The notes beneath the pieces are model-generated. The model ran no database searches and had not been told where the DNA came from. It was given only the letters and a program-made list of their open reading frames with translations. The position numbers were made by a program, and so were the translations under genes. Below are positions 39,688 through 49,231 of a stretch of DNA of 64,000 bases, piece after piece; position 1 is the first letter of the stretch, and each line of letters starts with the position of its first letter. This DNA is from Terriglobia bacterium (GTDB taxonomy: Bacteria; Acidobacteriota; Terriglobia; Terriglobales; Acidobacteriaceae): the NCBI GenBank assembly GCA_020072585.1, contig JAIQGL010000001.1, forward strand, positions 62,001-126,000, given 5' to 3'.

Positions 39688-40353
39688 ATGCCCACGTTTC
39701 GCTTTCGTGTCCTTTTTGTCGATGACGAACCCGCGGTTAGAACCACCGGCGCCGCCGTGCTTGAAGCCGCGGGCTATGAAGTGCTCACGGCCGCGGACGG
39801 AATGGAAGGACTCCACGCTCTGGATGATGCTCAGCCTGATCTCATCATCTCCGATTTGCGCATGCCCAATATGTCTGGCTTTGAATTTCTCGCCGTGGTG
39901 CGCACCCGCTTCCCGCAGATTCCTACCATTGCCTTGAGCGGTGAATACGTGACTGACAATATTCCCGATGGTCTTCTGGCCGATACTTTCTTCCAGAAAG
40001 GGGATTACTCCATCCCGGACCTGCTGAACAAGGTGAAAGAGCTTGTGAGGAAGGCCCCGGAGAGGCCGGTGCAAGGAAAGCGCAATACCTCCCGGATCTG
40101 GATTGCGCTCAATGGTTCAGGGCAGGTGATTGTGACCTGCCCCAAATGTCTGCGCTCTTTTGATGTTGATCCCAGCCAGCTGAAGGAGGAGGGAATACAC
40201 AAGATCTCCTGCCCATCATGCGCCAATGAGTTCAGCTCCAACATCGATCATTTCAGCATGCCGCAGTTCTTTGGCGCCGGGGAAGGCGCATCCTCCAGAC
40301 CCAGGAAAGCCATTGCCGGGCGCCGCTCTGGCAGAGGGCAGCGCTTGTCTTAA
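39688..40353 (+). CDS. Receiver domain protein with C-terminal zinc ribbon
   Basis: 221 residues. Receiver with VLFVDDEPAVR (Asp12, Asp13), Asp56 in LIISDLRMPN and Lys104 in TFFQKGDY. The C-terminal part has CPKC (151-154) and CPSC (175-178), an MJ0042-like four-Cys zinc ribbon, then a basic tail (RPRKAIAGRRSGRGQRLS). GGGAG lies 5 bases before ATG. There is no DNA-binding helix-turn-helix, so output may be RNA, protein or DNA binding through the zinc ribbon. No kinase is adjacent. Confidence 0.85.
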   Translation: MPTFRFRVLFVDDEPAVRTTGAAVLEAAGYEVLTAADGMEGLHALDDAQPDLIISDLRMPNMSGFEFLAVVRTRFPQIPTIALSGEYVTDNIPDGLLADTFFQKGDYSIPDLLNKVKELVRKAPERPVQGKRNTSRIWIALNGSGQVIVTCPKCLRSFDVDPSQLKEEGIHKISCPSCANEFSSNIDHFSMPQFFGAGEGASSRPRKAIAGRRSGRGQRLS

Positions 40354-40492
40354 GGTTCGCGCTTACCGCACACAACTCTATAAAACAAAAAGACTTGATC
40401 TGCTGCCGATCTCCAGTTGATTCCCAATTTACCCTCCGTGCATTGCCGCTTTTGCTCATAAGAACCATGATGGCCGCAGGAGGGAACCAACC

Positions 40493-41242
40493 ATGCGGCT
40501 TTACGCGAAAACCATCTTTGTCAAAACCACTCTTGCAGCTTTTCTCTTCTGTGCAGCTCTTGCGGGCTTTGCACAGAACCAGGACGCGAACCAATCCAAA
40601 CCAGACACTTCCACGCAGGGCAATCAGCCTGTCAACCGCGATCTCCGCTGCCCTGTCCAGCCCGCTGATGCAACGTGTGTCCCAGCGGGAACCAGTGTCG
40701 TGATCATCAACGATGCGGCCCGTCGTGACATGGAAGAGGCAGCTGCCTATAAGGCGCTAGTGCGCGCGCGTGCTGCTCAGGAAGAAGCCGCTCGCAGCCA
40801 GCGTTATGAGCCCGAGCCCAAGCTTCGCGCCAATCCTGATGCGCCGGACCAATCCATGCTGCTCAAGAATTCCAAGGACCACGACTTCATCCTGCGCAAC
40901 TTTCACACCATGTATGTGGACGCGCAGGACGCGCAATACTTTGGCAGCGACCAGATGAAGGCGGCGCTGGGCAAGAACGAGGATTTTCAGAAGCTGAACA
41001 TCCACATTGTGGAAGACGCGCGCGTTGCCGATACGGTGCTGACCGTCGGCTACACTTTTGCCTGGGACTATCCGTTTGCTTTGCGCCACCAGAACACCAC
41101 GATGGTGCTGGTTTCTGGCAAGGGTGAAGGCCCATTCTCAGGCCCGCTGGGCGCGGCGGATGTTGCGCGCCAGTTTGTGAACGCGGTCAAACAATGGCGA
41201 GAGGAAAGGAAGACCCCAAAAGTTACCACTGATCAACACTGA
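40493..41242 (+). CDS. Exported hypothetical protein, 249 aa
   Basis: GGAGGG before ATG and a signal peptide (TTLAAFLFCAALAGFA). A Gln/Asn-rich spacer, then DLRCPVQPADATCVPAGTSV and VIINDAARRDMEEAAAYKAL. The C-half (DHDFILRNFHTMYVDAQDAQ, LNIHIVEDARVADTVLTVGY, FSGPLGAADVARQFVNAVKQ) looks like a small alpha/beta domain, similar to hypothetical periplasmic proteins of this phylum. Function unknown. A repeat region follows its stop. Confidence 0.65.
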   Translation: MRLYAKTIFVKTTLAAFLFCAALAGFAQNQDANQSKPDTSTQGNQPVNRDLRCPVQPADATCVPAGTSVVIINDAARRDMEEAAAYKALVRARAAQEEAARSQRYEPEPKLRANPDAPDQSMLLKNSKDHDFILRNFHTMYVDAQDAQYFGSDQMKAALGKNEDFQKLNIHIVEDARVADTVLTVGYTFAWDYPFALRHQNTTMVLVSGKGEGPFSGPLGAADVARQFVNAVKQWREERKTPKVTTDQH

Positions 41243-41271
41243 GGACAAAGATCAAAAACAAAACCTAATCT

Positions 41272-41494
41272 AAACAAATCCGTGTAAATCAGTGTCATCA
41301 GTGAAATCAGCGGTGAGGGTTTATTTTTTGCTCCGCGCACATCTGCGTTGATCCGCGATAAAAGTTTGTTCCAGGGTCGAAACCGCAAGAAAATCTGACC
41401 GCTGATAAACACAGATGGCACGGATTTAACGGATCAGGAAAGAAATCAAACAAATCCGTGTAAATCAGTGTCATCAGTGAAATCAGCGGTGAGG
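41272..41494. repeat. Direct-repeat cluster, two identical 47-bp copies
   Basis: 41272-41318 and 41448-41494 are identical over 47 bases (core CCGTGTAAATCAGTGTCATC). Between and around are related units such as ACATCTGCGTTGATCCGCG (about 41339) and CATCCGTGAAAATCAGTG (about 41511), so the whole of 41243-41553 is built of one repeat family with ATC(C/T)G motifs. Confidence 0.85.
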
Positions 41495-41553
41495 TTTTCT
41501 CTCCGCAAAACATCCGTGAAAATCAGTGTTTATCCGTCAATCCGTGGTGAGGT

Positions 41554-42933
41554 TTACATGTAGATAACGTAAGAGCTATGCCACAGGGCGCTGGGCAGGC
41601 TGCCCGGTTTGCGCGCGGTCAGAATGACGTTGTAGTCCTGTGAAACTGGCAGCGCATCAAGAAACAAGGGATCGCGGCTGTCCGGCTGGACGGTTGCCAG
41701 GTAGCGCAGAAAATCTGCCAGATGCAGGCCGCCATCGTAGCAGGAGCCGGCAAAAGAGAGGTCAATGTTCTCGCTGTTGAAATGGCACGCCAATGACGCT
41801 GCCATGGAAACCGCGTGTTCATACGCCACTGGGGTAACGCGGCCCGGCTCAGGATTATCGAAGACCAGACGCAGTCGCCGTTCGTCCTCGCGGGTGAACT
41901 CGCGCACTTTGAGTGATCCCGTCTTGGCCGTGGCCTTCCAGTCGATGAACCGGCCCGTGTCCTGCGGCGTGTGCTCGCGTATGCGGTACAACTCAGTGCC
42001 GCGGCCACGGACGAATGAGACAAACTCGCCGGTAATCATCGGCAGCACATCCAGAAAATCGTCCGGCTCCAGCAGCGCGGGATAAACCAGCAGGTCGCGC
42101 TCCAGCGTGACTTTGCGGCTCTTGATCAGAAAGGAAAAAGGGAAGCGCGTGGCCAGGCTGAATCCATCCTGCTCATAGTGGCCGCGCCTGGGAAACGCCA
42201 GCTCAAGCTCCGTGCCCACCGTGCTTCTGGGCGCGACGAACGTAAAATAAACCGCGCGGGTCAGGATCTTTGCCTGCCACGCCGGAGGACTCTTTCTGCG
42301 CAATGTGTAATCCGGCAGGCGCAACCAGCTCCGCCGTTTGGGAAATGCGAATTCGGTTTTGGTCCACTCCCATCCGCGCAGCTTCTTGTTTTTCTCCACC
42401 GGACTGAAAACCTTCACGGAGAATGCCGGCATCCACAGCCGCGGATTCGTCAGGTTCACGCGCACCTGCACCGGCTTTGTCGCAAACGCGTTTCTGGGGA
42501 CGACTACATCCAGTTCCAGCCGCCGCAGTACCGCCGCTGAAGCCACGCCTGAAACCACAATCGCCGCCAGCATCGCCGCCAGCACGATAAACAGCAGGTT
42601 GTTCGCCGTGTTGAGCGCCGCCACGCTGATGACCAGAGAGACGCCGATGTAAGCCATGCCTTCGCGCGTCAGCTCATAATGGAAGGCGTCTTTCATCCGG
42701 TGTGCGGCCACGCGCCGCGCCAGAAAGGGCACGGTGAGCAGCCCAACCACAAGAGACAGAAAGAGTGCAGAAAGCGCAAAAATCGCGGTGGCCAGCGTGT
42801 TGCCACGTTCGCGCGCCACGGACGAAAACACAGCCGCCGCAAACGCCAGCCCTAGTCCGGCAACGGCCATAAAGAACCGCTGCCATGCTTCGCGGTCCAC
42901 GTTCGCCAACGCCGACTTTAAATACTCACGCAT
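41554..42933 (-). CDS. DUF58 domain protein
   Basis: 459 residues. Two N-terminal membrane helices (FFMAVAGLGLAFAAAVFSSV, FALSALFLSLVVGLLTVPFL), two more near 95-125, then a DUF58 domain: SRKVTLERDLLVYPALLEPD, RIREHTPQDTGRFIDWKATA (the REHxPGDxxRxIDWKAxA pattern), KVREFTREDERRLRLVFD. These are found beside MoxR ATPases in secretion or protein-folding clusters, but none is present here. It sits in a convergent position with the exported protein gene. Confidence 0.85.
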   Translation of the reverse strand: MREYLKSALANVDREAWQRFFMAVAGLGLAFAAAVFSSVARERGNTLATAIFALSALFLSLVVGLLTVPFLARRVAAHRMKDAFHYELTREGMAYIGVSLVISVAALNTANNLLFIVLAAMLAAIVVSGVASAAVLRRLELDVVVPRNAFATKPVQVRVNLTNPRLWMPAFSVKVFSPVEKNKKLRGWEWTKTEFAFPKRRSWLRLPDYTLRRKSPPAWQAKILTRAVYFTFVAPRSTVGTELELAFPRRGHYEQDGFSLATRFPFSFLIKSRKVTLERDLLVYPALLEPDDFLDVLPMITGEFVSFVRGRGTELYRIREHTPQDTGRFIDWKATAKTGSLKVREFTREDERRLRLVFDNPEPGRVTPVAYEHAVSMAASLACHFNSENIDLSFAGSCYDGGLHLADFLRYLATVQPDSRDPLFLDALPVSQDYNVILTARKPGSLPSALWHSSYVIYM

Positions 42934-42988
42934 TCCTGCCTTATTCCTGGTACCAGTCTGGCACAGACCCGGAAAATCCTGTTAGTGC

Positions 42989-43843
42989 CTAAAGTGCTTT
43001 GCGGGCCTGCTGGGCCACGGAAGTCCTTTCCAGAAACTCCAGCACCAGCCGGTTAAATTCATCGGGCGTTTCCTCAAACGGGAGATGTCCAGCGCCCTGG
43101 ATCAGGGCCCGCTCACATTCGGGCAGCACTCGCATGAGAGTCTCTGAAGATTTCAGGTCTACTGCGCCATCCCGCGTTCCCCAGATCAGCAGAGATCGCG
43201 CTTGTACGCGGGCAATCGCGCCGCGCAATGCAGCCACGTCATTCTCCCAATGGCGCAGGGTATTCAAGATGCTATGCACCCTGCCCTGCCGCATCAGCAG
43301 GGAAGCGTAGCCCTCCAGCGTGCCTTCGGGAATGCGCCCGGGGTCGCCATACATGCGTTCTAGCGCCGTCTTGTGCAGCGGACGTGACACGGGCATGACC
43401 ATGCGAAGCAGCATTCCTCCCATCCGGCCGTTGAAAAAGCGTATGCGTTCCGCGCCAAAGTCTGACCATGGATTCACCGGCGCTGCCAGCACCAGGGAAC
43501 GCACTCTCCGGCTCATGGCTGCAAGAAAAATCGCCACGGCCCCTCCCCAGGATGACCCAACTACATCCACCCGTTCCAGTCCGAGCTTCTCCAGCAGACC
43601 GCAAAGCCGGATCGCCTGCGCTTCCATGCCGCAATCCAGATGGCGCGGCGCGTCATTCTCGCCAAAGCCCGGCAGATCAAGGGCCAGCGTGGTATGCCGT
43701 TCGGAAAAGGCCGGAATGTTCAGCCGCCAGCAGAACGCTCCGCCGAGCAGTCCATGGACAAGAAGCAGCGGCACCCCGGAGCCGGCCTGAAGATACTTAA
43801 ATTGTTGTCCGTCGATAGCGATTCGGTGTTTCTGTATTTGCAT
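42989..43843 (-). CDS. Alpha/beta hydrolase
   Basis: 284 residues, cytoplasmic. Catalytic elements: VHGLLGGAFCW (oxyanion hole), GSSWGG with Ser98, an acid in WGTRDGAVD and His in GAGHLPFEE. ATG 43843 has AAGG nearby and begins MQIQKHRIAIDGQQ. Typical of the lipase/epoxide-hydrolase-like subgroup with a cap region (INGRM-like residues ~145-200). The substrate is unknown. It is on the same strand as the DUF58 gene, 55 bases upstream of it. Confidence 0.88.
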   Translation of the reverse strand: MQIQKHRIAIDGQQFKYLQAGSGVPLLLVHGLLGGAFCWRLNIPAFSERHTTLALDLPGFGENDAPRHLDCGMEAQAIRLCGLLEKLGLERVDVVGSSWGGAVAIFLAAMSRRVRSLVLAAPVNPWSDFGAERIRFFNGRMGGMLLRMVMPVSRPLHKTALERMYGDPGRIPEGTLEGYASLLMRQGRVHSILNTLRHWENDVAALRGAIARVQARSLLIWGTRDGAVDLKSSETLMRVLPECERALIQGAGHLPFEETPDEFNRLVLEFLERTSVAQQARKAL

Positions 43844-44125
43844 GGGGCCTTCTGACAAACTGGCTGCGGACAGCACTTTCCCGATTCAGGCATTCAAACC
43901 GGATGTTACTGCCCCTTGTCACTTCTATATTGTGGGATGATCCAGGAAGTCCCGCAATTTTTTAAAGCCTGAGTCCGGAATTCAGCTATAAAACCGTCCT
44001 AAAAAGCATAAATACAAAAATTCACACGCAAATCCCAATTTTAGTAGCTTTCCTCTTTCAAGCTATCTATAATTTTGTAAACATAGGTAAATAAGGCGCT
44101 TATTCGTTTTCGTGAGCGGAGAATC

Positions 44126-47050
44126 ATGGCATCCCACTTGCATCTATCTAGCCGGAGGCAGCTCGACCCCAGCGAGGGTCGAATGGCGGAGAGATTTAAA
44201 AGCCAGAGGATGCGAAAGGACTCCATAATCCGGTTTTCTGCTGTTGCACTGGCGTTGCTTACGGCGGCCACCGTTGTTTTTGCCATCATCAACTGGCAAA
44301 AAGAAGGGCAATATACCACGCCCACAGACGGCATTTGGTGGAAAGAGCAAAGCGGCTTTCTGGTAGCAAAAGGGCTGATTCCCAGCGGTCCTGGAGATAA
44401 AGCCGGAATCAAAATCGGGGACCGTTTGCTCCGCGTCAACGGTCTTCCTCAAGACCGCACCATCAAGAACATTATTGAGTTTGAAAAGTACCTCTATCGC
44501 AGCGGCGTTTATTCCCGTGCCACCTATTTGTTGAACCGCCAGGGAATCAACGTGGAAGTTGGGCCGGTCATTCCCATGCCCGCCGACAATTCCTTGAAGC
44601 TGGGGCAACGGCTTATCGCGCTGATTTATCTGGGCATTGGTTTATATGTGCTTTTCCGGCGCTGGACAGCTCCAAAATCCACGCATTTCTATTTCTTCTG
44701 TCTGGTTTCATTTGTTCTGTATTCGTTTCATTACACGGGCAAGCTGAATGCTTTTGATCAGACAATTTTCTGGGCCAGCATTGTTGCCTGGTTATTGCAA
44801 CCGGCGCTGTTCCTGCACTTTGCGCTGACGTTCCCAAGGCCGCGCAAGCTTCTTGCCAGGTATCCATGGGCCATCTCGCTGGCATACGTGCCGGGAGTGG
44901 TGCTGCTGGCGATGCATATTTTTGCCATTTCGTTCCTGGAGTTCACAGAATCCCTGCGCTGGGGCCTGGACCGTCTGCAGATGATCTACCAGACGCTCTA
45001 CTTCGCCGTGGCAGCCGTGATCCTGTGGCGCAGATACAGGCAAGCCAGTACGCCTTTGCAGCAACAGCAGCTTAAGTGGATCTCTCGCGGAACTGTTCTG
45101 GCGATCGGCCCTTACACGCTGTTCTATGTCATACCCTACATCGCTGGCACGCTTCCCACGGCTGCGATGAAGATTTCCGTGCTCTCACTGGTGTTCCTGC
45201 CGGTCACCTGGGGCTACGCCATTGTTCGCTACCGGCTGATGGATGTTGACATCATCTTCAAGCGCGGCGTGGCATACACACTGGCCACGGCTGCCATTGT
45301 TGGCGCGTACTTTATGGGCATTGGAATCCTTGCTGGCTCCATCACCACAAAGTATCCCGGCACAGGCACTTACGGTCTGATTGCGGTCATCATTATCACC
45401 GCGTTGATCTTTGAGCCGCTCAAGAACTGGATTCAGGTCCGGGTGGATCGTTTCTTTTACCGCAAGCGTTATGACTATCGCCGCACACTGATCGAGTTCG
45501 GGCGCGAACTCAGCTCTGAACCCGATCTGAGCGCCCAGTTGGTGTCAGTGATTGACCGCCTTTCGCGCACCCTGCTGGTTGATCGCATTGCTATCTTTCT
45601 GGCCACTGACGAAAATGCCCATGAATTTGTCATGGAGAAGTCTTTCGGCATTAGTTACAACGGCGTGCTCGATCTCAGCTTCCTGGTGGTGGAGCGTCCG
45701 GAGCAATACGCCGGGCATATCTTCTTTGACAACACGCGCAAGGCCCTGCAAGAGAGCGTTACGGCGCGCGAAACCATCGCCAAGCTGAATCTGAACTATT
45801 ACATCCCGTGCACGGTGCAGAACCGCACCATCGCCGTAATGGGCCTGGGCAAGACCATGGCCGGTGATTTTCTATCGAGCGAAGACGTGGAGCTGCTGGA
45901 AACCCTGGCCGGCTATATGGGCATCGCCATCCAGAATGCCCGTCTGTATGCGTCGCTTGAGCAGAAAGCCAGCGAGTATGAGCGGTTGAAGGACTTCAAC
46001 GAAAACATCGTTGAATCCATCAGCGTGGGCGTGCTGGCCGTGGACCTGGAAGACCGCATTGAGTCATGGAATTCCCAGATGGAAGTCATGTATGCCATGC
46101 CGCGCTCGCAGGTGCTGGGTGAGCGGCTGAGTGAAGTCTTTCCTGCGGCCTTCATGGAAGAGTTTTACCGCGTGCGGCAGAACCCGGGCATTCACAACCT
46201 GTATAAGTTCCGGCTCAACACACGCGCTGGTGATACGCGTATCGCCAACGTGGCCATTGCGCCGCTGGTCACCAGAAATTTTAACGTCATTGGCCGCCTG
46301 ATCATCGTGGATGACATTACCGAGCGGATCGACCTGGAATCGCAGCTGAGCCAGGCGGAGAAGCTCTCATCCATCGGCCTGCTGGCAGCCGGTGTCGCGC
46401 ATGAGGTCAATACGCCGCTGGCGGTGATCTCCAGCTACGCGCAGATGCTGACCAAGCAGATCAACGGCGACGCCAAGCTCGGTCCGCTGCTGGAAAAGAT
46501 CACGCGCCAGACCTTCCGTGCTTCGGAAATCGTCAATAACCTGCTGAATTTCTCGCGCACCAGCGCCACAGAGTTCAGCGCCATTGATCTCAACAAGATC
46601 ATTGCGGAAACCCTTACCCTGCTGGAGCACCAGCTCAAGACCTCGCACATCAAGGTTGAGACGGACCTCTACCAGGGGCTGCCGCTCATCCACGGCAACT
46701 CTGGAAAGCTACAGCAGGTGTTCCTGAACCTGTTCCTGAACGCCAAAGACGCCATGGCGGGCAAGGGGGGCACGCTGCACATCAGCACGGCCAACGGAGA
46801 CGCCGTGCAGGTGAATATCAGTGACAGCGGCGCCGGTATTGCGCCGGAGCACATCCGCAAGATCTATGACCCGTTCTTTACCACCAAGACCGCGCCTCGT
46901 GAAGGCCAGTCGCGTGGCACGGGCCTGGGCCTCTCCGTTACTTACGGAATCATCCAAGAGCATGCCGGCAAGATTCGCGTGGACTCACAACCTGGGCAGG
47001 GGACCAGGTTCCAACTGGAATTTCCCATGAGAAAGGCAGTCAATGTCTGA
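44126..47050 (+). CDS. Sensor histidine kinase with PDZ, multi-helix membrane part, GAF and PAS
   Basis: 974 residues. After a first membrane helix (~37-55) comes a periplasmic PDZ-like domain (DKAGIKIGDRLLRVNGLPQD), then about eight more helices (~163-430), a cytoplasmic GAF domain (~460-610), PAS (~625-735), HisKA with His759 in LLAAGVAHEVNTPL and an HATPase (HGNSGKLQQVFLNLFLNAKD, GAGIAPEH, GLGLSV). It couples periplasmic or membrane state to the regulator gene that overlaps its end. GGAG lies 5 bases before ATG. The PDZ placement suggests it senses exported peptides or misfolded proteins. Confidence 0.92.
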   Translation: MASHLHLSSRRQLDPSEGRMAERFKSQRMRKDSIIRFSAVALALLTAATVVFAIINWQKEGQYTTPTDGIWWKEQSGFLVAKGLIPSGPGDKAGIKIGDRLLRVNGLPQDRTIKNIIEFEKYLYRSGVYSRATYLLNRQGINVEVGPVIPMPADNSLKLGQRLIALIYLGIGLYVLFRRWTAPKSTHFYFFCLVSFVLYSFHYTGKLNAFDQTIFWASIVAWLLQPALFLHFALTFPRPRKLLARYPWAISLAYVPGVVLLAMHIFAISFLEFTESLRWGLDRLQMIYQTLYFAVAAVILWRRYRQASTPLQQQQLKWISRGTVLAIGPYTLFYVIPYIAGTLPTAAMKISVLSLVFLPVTWGYAIVRYRLMDVDIIFKRGVAYTLATAAIVGAYFMGIGILAGSITTKYPGTGTYGLIAVIIITALIFEPLKNWIQVRVDRFFYRKRYDYRRTLIEFGRELSSEPDLSAQLVSVIDRLSRTLLVDRIAIFLATDENAHEFVMEKSFGISYNGVLDLSFLVVERPEQYAGHIFFDNTRKALQESVTARETIAKLNLNYYIPCTVQNRTIAVMGLGKTMAGDFLSSEDVELLETLAGYMGIAIQNARLYASLEQKASEYERLKDFNENIVESISVGVLAVDLEDRIESWNSQMEVMYAMPRSQVLGERLSEVFPAAFMEEFYRVRQNPGIHNLYKFRLNTRAGDTRIANVAIAPLVTRNFNVIGRLIIVDDITERIDLESQLSQAEKLSSIGLLAAGVAHEVNTPLAVISSYAQMLTKQINGDAKLGPLLEKITRQTFRASEIVNNLLNFSRTSATEFSAIDLNKIIAETLTLLEHQLKTSHIKVETDLYQGLPLIHGNSGKLQQVFLNLFLNAKDAMAGKGGTLHISTANGDAVQVNISDSGAGIAPEHIRKIYDPFFTTKTAPREGQSRGTGLGLSVTYGIIQEHAGKIRVDSQPGQGTRFQLEFPMRKAVNV

Positions 47051-48476
47051 AGCTGCGGTCTTAAATCGTCCTCGGACTGACGCCGCCAATGGCGGTTCCA
47101 TCCTGATCATTGATGATGAGGCCGCGATCCGTGAGTCATTGGAAACCCTGCTGGAATTTGAAGGCTACAGTGTGGAGTCGGCTGAGACGGGTGAAGATGG
47201 ACTGGCCCGCCTGAACGAGCGGACCTTCGATCTGGTCCTGCTGGATTTTGCTTTGCCGGACCGCAACGGCCTGGAGATTCTGGCCGATATCCGCTCGCGC
47301 GATTCGCAGCTTGCCGTCATCATGATTACGGCCTATGGCACCCTGGACAACGCCGTGCGCGCCATGCAGCAAGGCGCAACCAACTTCATCCAAAAGCCAT
47401 GGGATAACGAAAAGCTTATGGCTGACGTGCGCGCCGCGGTCGCACGCCGCCGCGCCGAAGAAGAAAATGAGCAGCTCAAGCGCGCCCTCAAACAGCGTTA
47501 CAACTTTGAGCATATCGTCGGTAAATCTGATTCCATGCTCAAGATTTTTGACCTGGTCGGGCAGGTCGCGCCCAGCCGCTCCACCGTCCTCATCCAGGGC
47601 GAGAGCGGTACCGGCAAAGAGCTCATTGCCAAGGCCATTCACGCCAATTCAACGCGCAAGAACCATCCCTTTGTGCCCGTCAATACCGGCTCCATGCCCG
47701 CTGACCTGCTTGAATCCACGCTGTTCGGACACGTAAAAGGGGCGTTTACGAGCGCAGTCTCCTCCAAGAAAGGCCTGTTTGAAGTAGCTGACACGGGCAC
47801 CATCTTCCTGGATGAAATCGGCACCATGAGCCTGGAGACGCAGGCCAAGATCCTGCGTGTGCTGCAGGACCGCAAATTCATGCACCTGGGCGGCATCCAT
47901 GAGTTGCAGGTCGATGTTCGTGTGATCGCGGCCACTAACATCGATCTCCATGTGCTGGTGCGCGAAGGCAAGTTCCGTGAAGACCTTTTCTATCGCTTGA
48001 ACGTAATCACCGTGGATTTGCCTCCGCTGCGCAACCGCAGTGAAGACATTCCCCTGCTGGTCATGCGTTTCTTGGAGAAGTTTTCCCGCGAGAACGGCAA
48101 GTCTGTGGCGAACATCTCGCCGGAGGCCCTGCGGCCCCTGATGGACTACGGCTGGCCGGGCAACGTACGCGAACTGGAGAACGTGATTGAGCGCGCCGTG
48201 GTGCTCTGCAATGGGCCTGTAGTGGGTATTGAGCTGATCCCGGACCACATCGTGGGCCGTGGCTCTGAGGGCAAGATGTTTGAACACCGCCCTGACGCGT
48301 CACTGTTTGAAATCGTCGAGGACTGCGAGCGCCGCCTGATCGTCAACATGCTGGAGAAGTGCAATTGGAACCAGACGGACGCCGCGGAGCGCTTCCACAT
48401 TCCGCTCTCCACGCTGAACCAGAAGATCAAGCGCCTCAGCATTGAGATCAGGAAAAAGGGCTCTAGGGATTTGTAG
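47043..48476 (+). CDS. NtrC-family sigma-54-dependent response regulator
   Basis: 477 residues. Receiver (Asp24/25, phospho-Asp68 in LLDFALPD, Lys118 in QKPW), AAA+ domain with Walker A GESGTGKE (186-193), Walker B FLDEIG (255-260), and an FIS-type C-terminal DNA-binding helix (ERFHIPLSTLNQKIKRL). In the sigma-54 contact loop, GAFTGA is GAFTSA (233-238). It overlaps the kinase by 8 bases and is its clear partner. It would activate sigma-54 promoters for envelope or export functions, by position only. Confidence 0.95.
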   Translation: MSEAAVLNRPRTDAANGGSILIIDDEAAIRESLETLLEFEGYSVESAETGEDGLARLNERTFDLVLLDFALPDRNGLEILADIRSRDSQLAVIMITAYGTLDNAVRAMQQGATNFIQKPWDNEKLMADVRAAVARRRAEEENEQLKRALKQRYNFEHIVGKSDSMLKIFDLVGQVAPSRSTVLIQGESGTGKELIAKAIHANSTRKNHPFVPVNTGSMPADLLESTLFGHVKGAFTSAVSSKKGLFEVADTGTIFLDEIGTMSLETQAKILRVLQDRKFMHLGGIHELQVDVRVIAATNIDLHVLVREGKFREDLFYRLNVITVDLPPLRNRSEDIPLLVMRFLEKFSRENGKSVANISPEALRPLMDYGWPGNVRELENVIERAVVLCNGPVVGIELIPDHIVGRGSEGKMFEHRPDASLFEIVEDCERRLIVNMLEKCNWNQTDAAERFHIPLSTLNQKIKRLSIEIRKKGSRDL

Positions 48477-49128
48477 GGTTCGCAGCCTGGCGGCGGTGCC
48501 ACATCGTCTGCCACAGACGCAGCCCGACCAGCACAATTGCCATGGCATAAAAGCCTGCCTGTGGAGTGATGAAATGAACAGCCAGCATGGCTGAGCCCAG
48601 CGCTGCGGGAAAGAAAAAGATTTGCTGTCCCATCAGCTGGGCCTTCCGCGGTTCGTCTTCGCTGAGCAGTTTCTTCTTTCTGGCCACCAGCCATTGCAGC
48701 GCCAACAGGGCAGACGCCACAAACATGTTCCCAAAGTAAATCTCCTGGGCCGCACGGTTGCGCAGAAAATGACCAAGCAATCCACAGGAAAAAGGCATGA
48801 CGGAAATCGACATCAGAAACAGCAGGTTTAGCCATACCAGGGCAATTTGCAGATGCCGGACAAAATGCATTGCCAGATGGTGCATGAGCCAGAGCAGTCC
48901 ACAATAAAGAAACGAAACAAAAAAGCTAAAAAAAGCCGGTGCTTCATGGCCAATACTTTGCAGCAGCTCGCCGGTGCTAACCGACTTGGGCAGGTCAGGG
49001 ACCCTCAGTTCCAGTACCAGCAGCGTCATGGCGATGGCAAAGATCCCGTCCGTAAGCGCTTCCATGCGCCCTTTGGAAAGCAGAATGCTATGGATCAGCT
49101 TTCTGGCCGAGGTAGGTGGTGTGCTCAT
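48463..49128 (-). CDS. TMEM175-family (DUF1211) membrane protein
   Basis: 221 residues from ATG 49128 (MSTPPTSARKLIHSILLSKG). The first helix carries GRMEALTDGIFAIAMTLLVL, matching the RxxxxxDGxFAIAxT signature of TMEM175-type potassium channels; five more helices follow (FFSFFVSFLYCGLLWLMHH, LNLLFLMSISVMPFSCGLL, others), six in total. Bacterial members form tetrameric potassium-selective channels. Its stop overlaps the end of the NtrC-like gene by 14 bases (convergent). Role in ion balance inferred. Confidence 0.82.
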   Translation of the reverse strand: MSTPPTSARKLIHSILLSKGRMEALTDGIFAIAMTLLVLELRVPDLPKSVSTGELLQSIGHEAPAFFSFFVSFLYCGLLWLMHHLAMHFVRHLQIALVWLNLLFLMSISVMPFSCGLLGHFLRNRAAQEIYFGNMFVASALLALQWLVARKKKLLSEDEPRKAQLMGQQIFFFPAALGSAMLAVHFITPQAGFYAMAIVLVGLRLWQTMWHRRQAANPTNP

Positions 49129-49231
49129 TTGGGCTGAGATTGTAATGTAGGCTGTTTGCACACACAAATCAGGCGTTTGGTCTCCTCTATTTTTGGGGCA
49201 CAGGCGCACGCTCTGCTATATTTCCTCTTGG

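Noticed and set aside
39535-40074. Open extension of the LolA-like frame on the minus strand
   Set aside because: It runs antisense through the receiver/zinc-ribbon gene, which has clear motifs and its own ribosome site; the signal peptide of the LolA-like protein starts at 39534.
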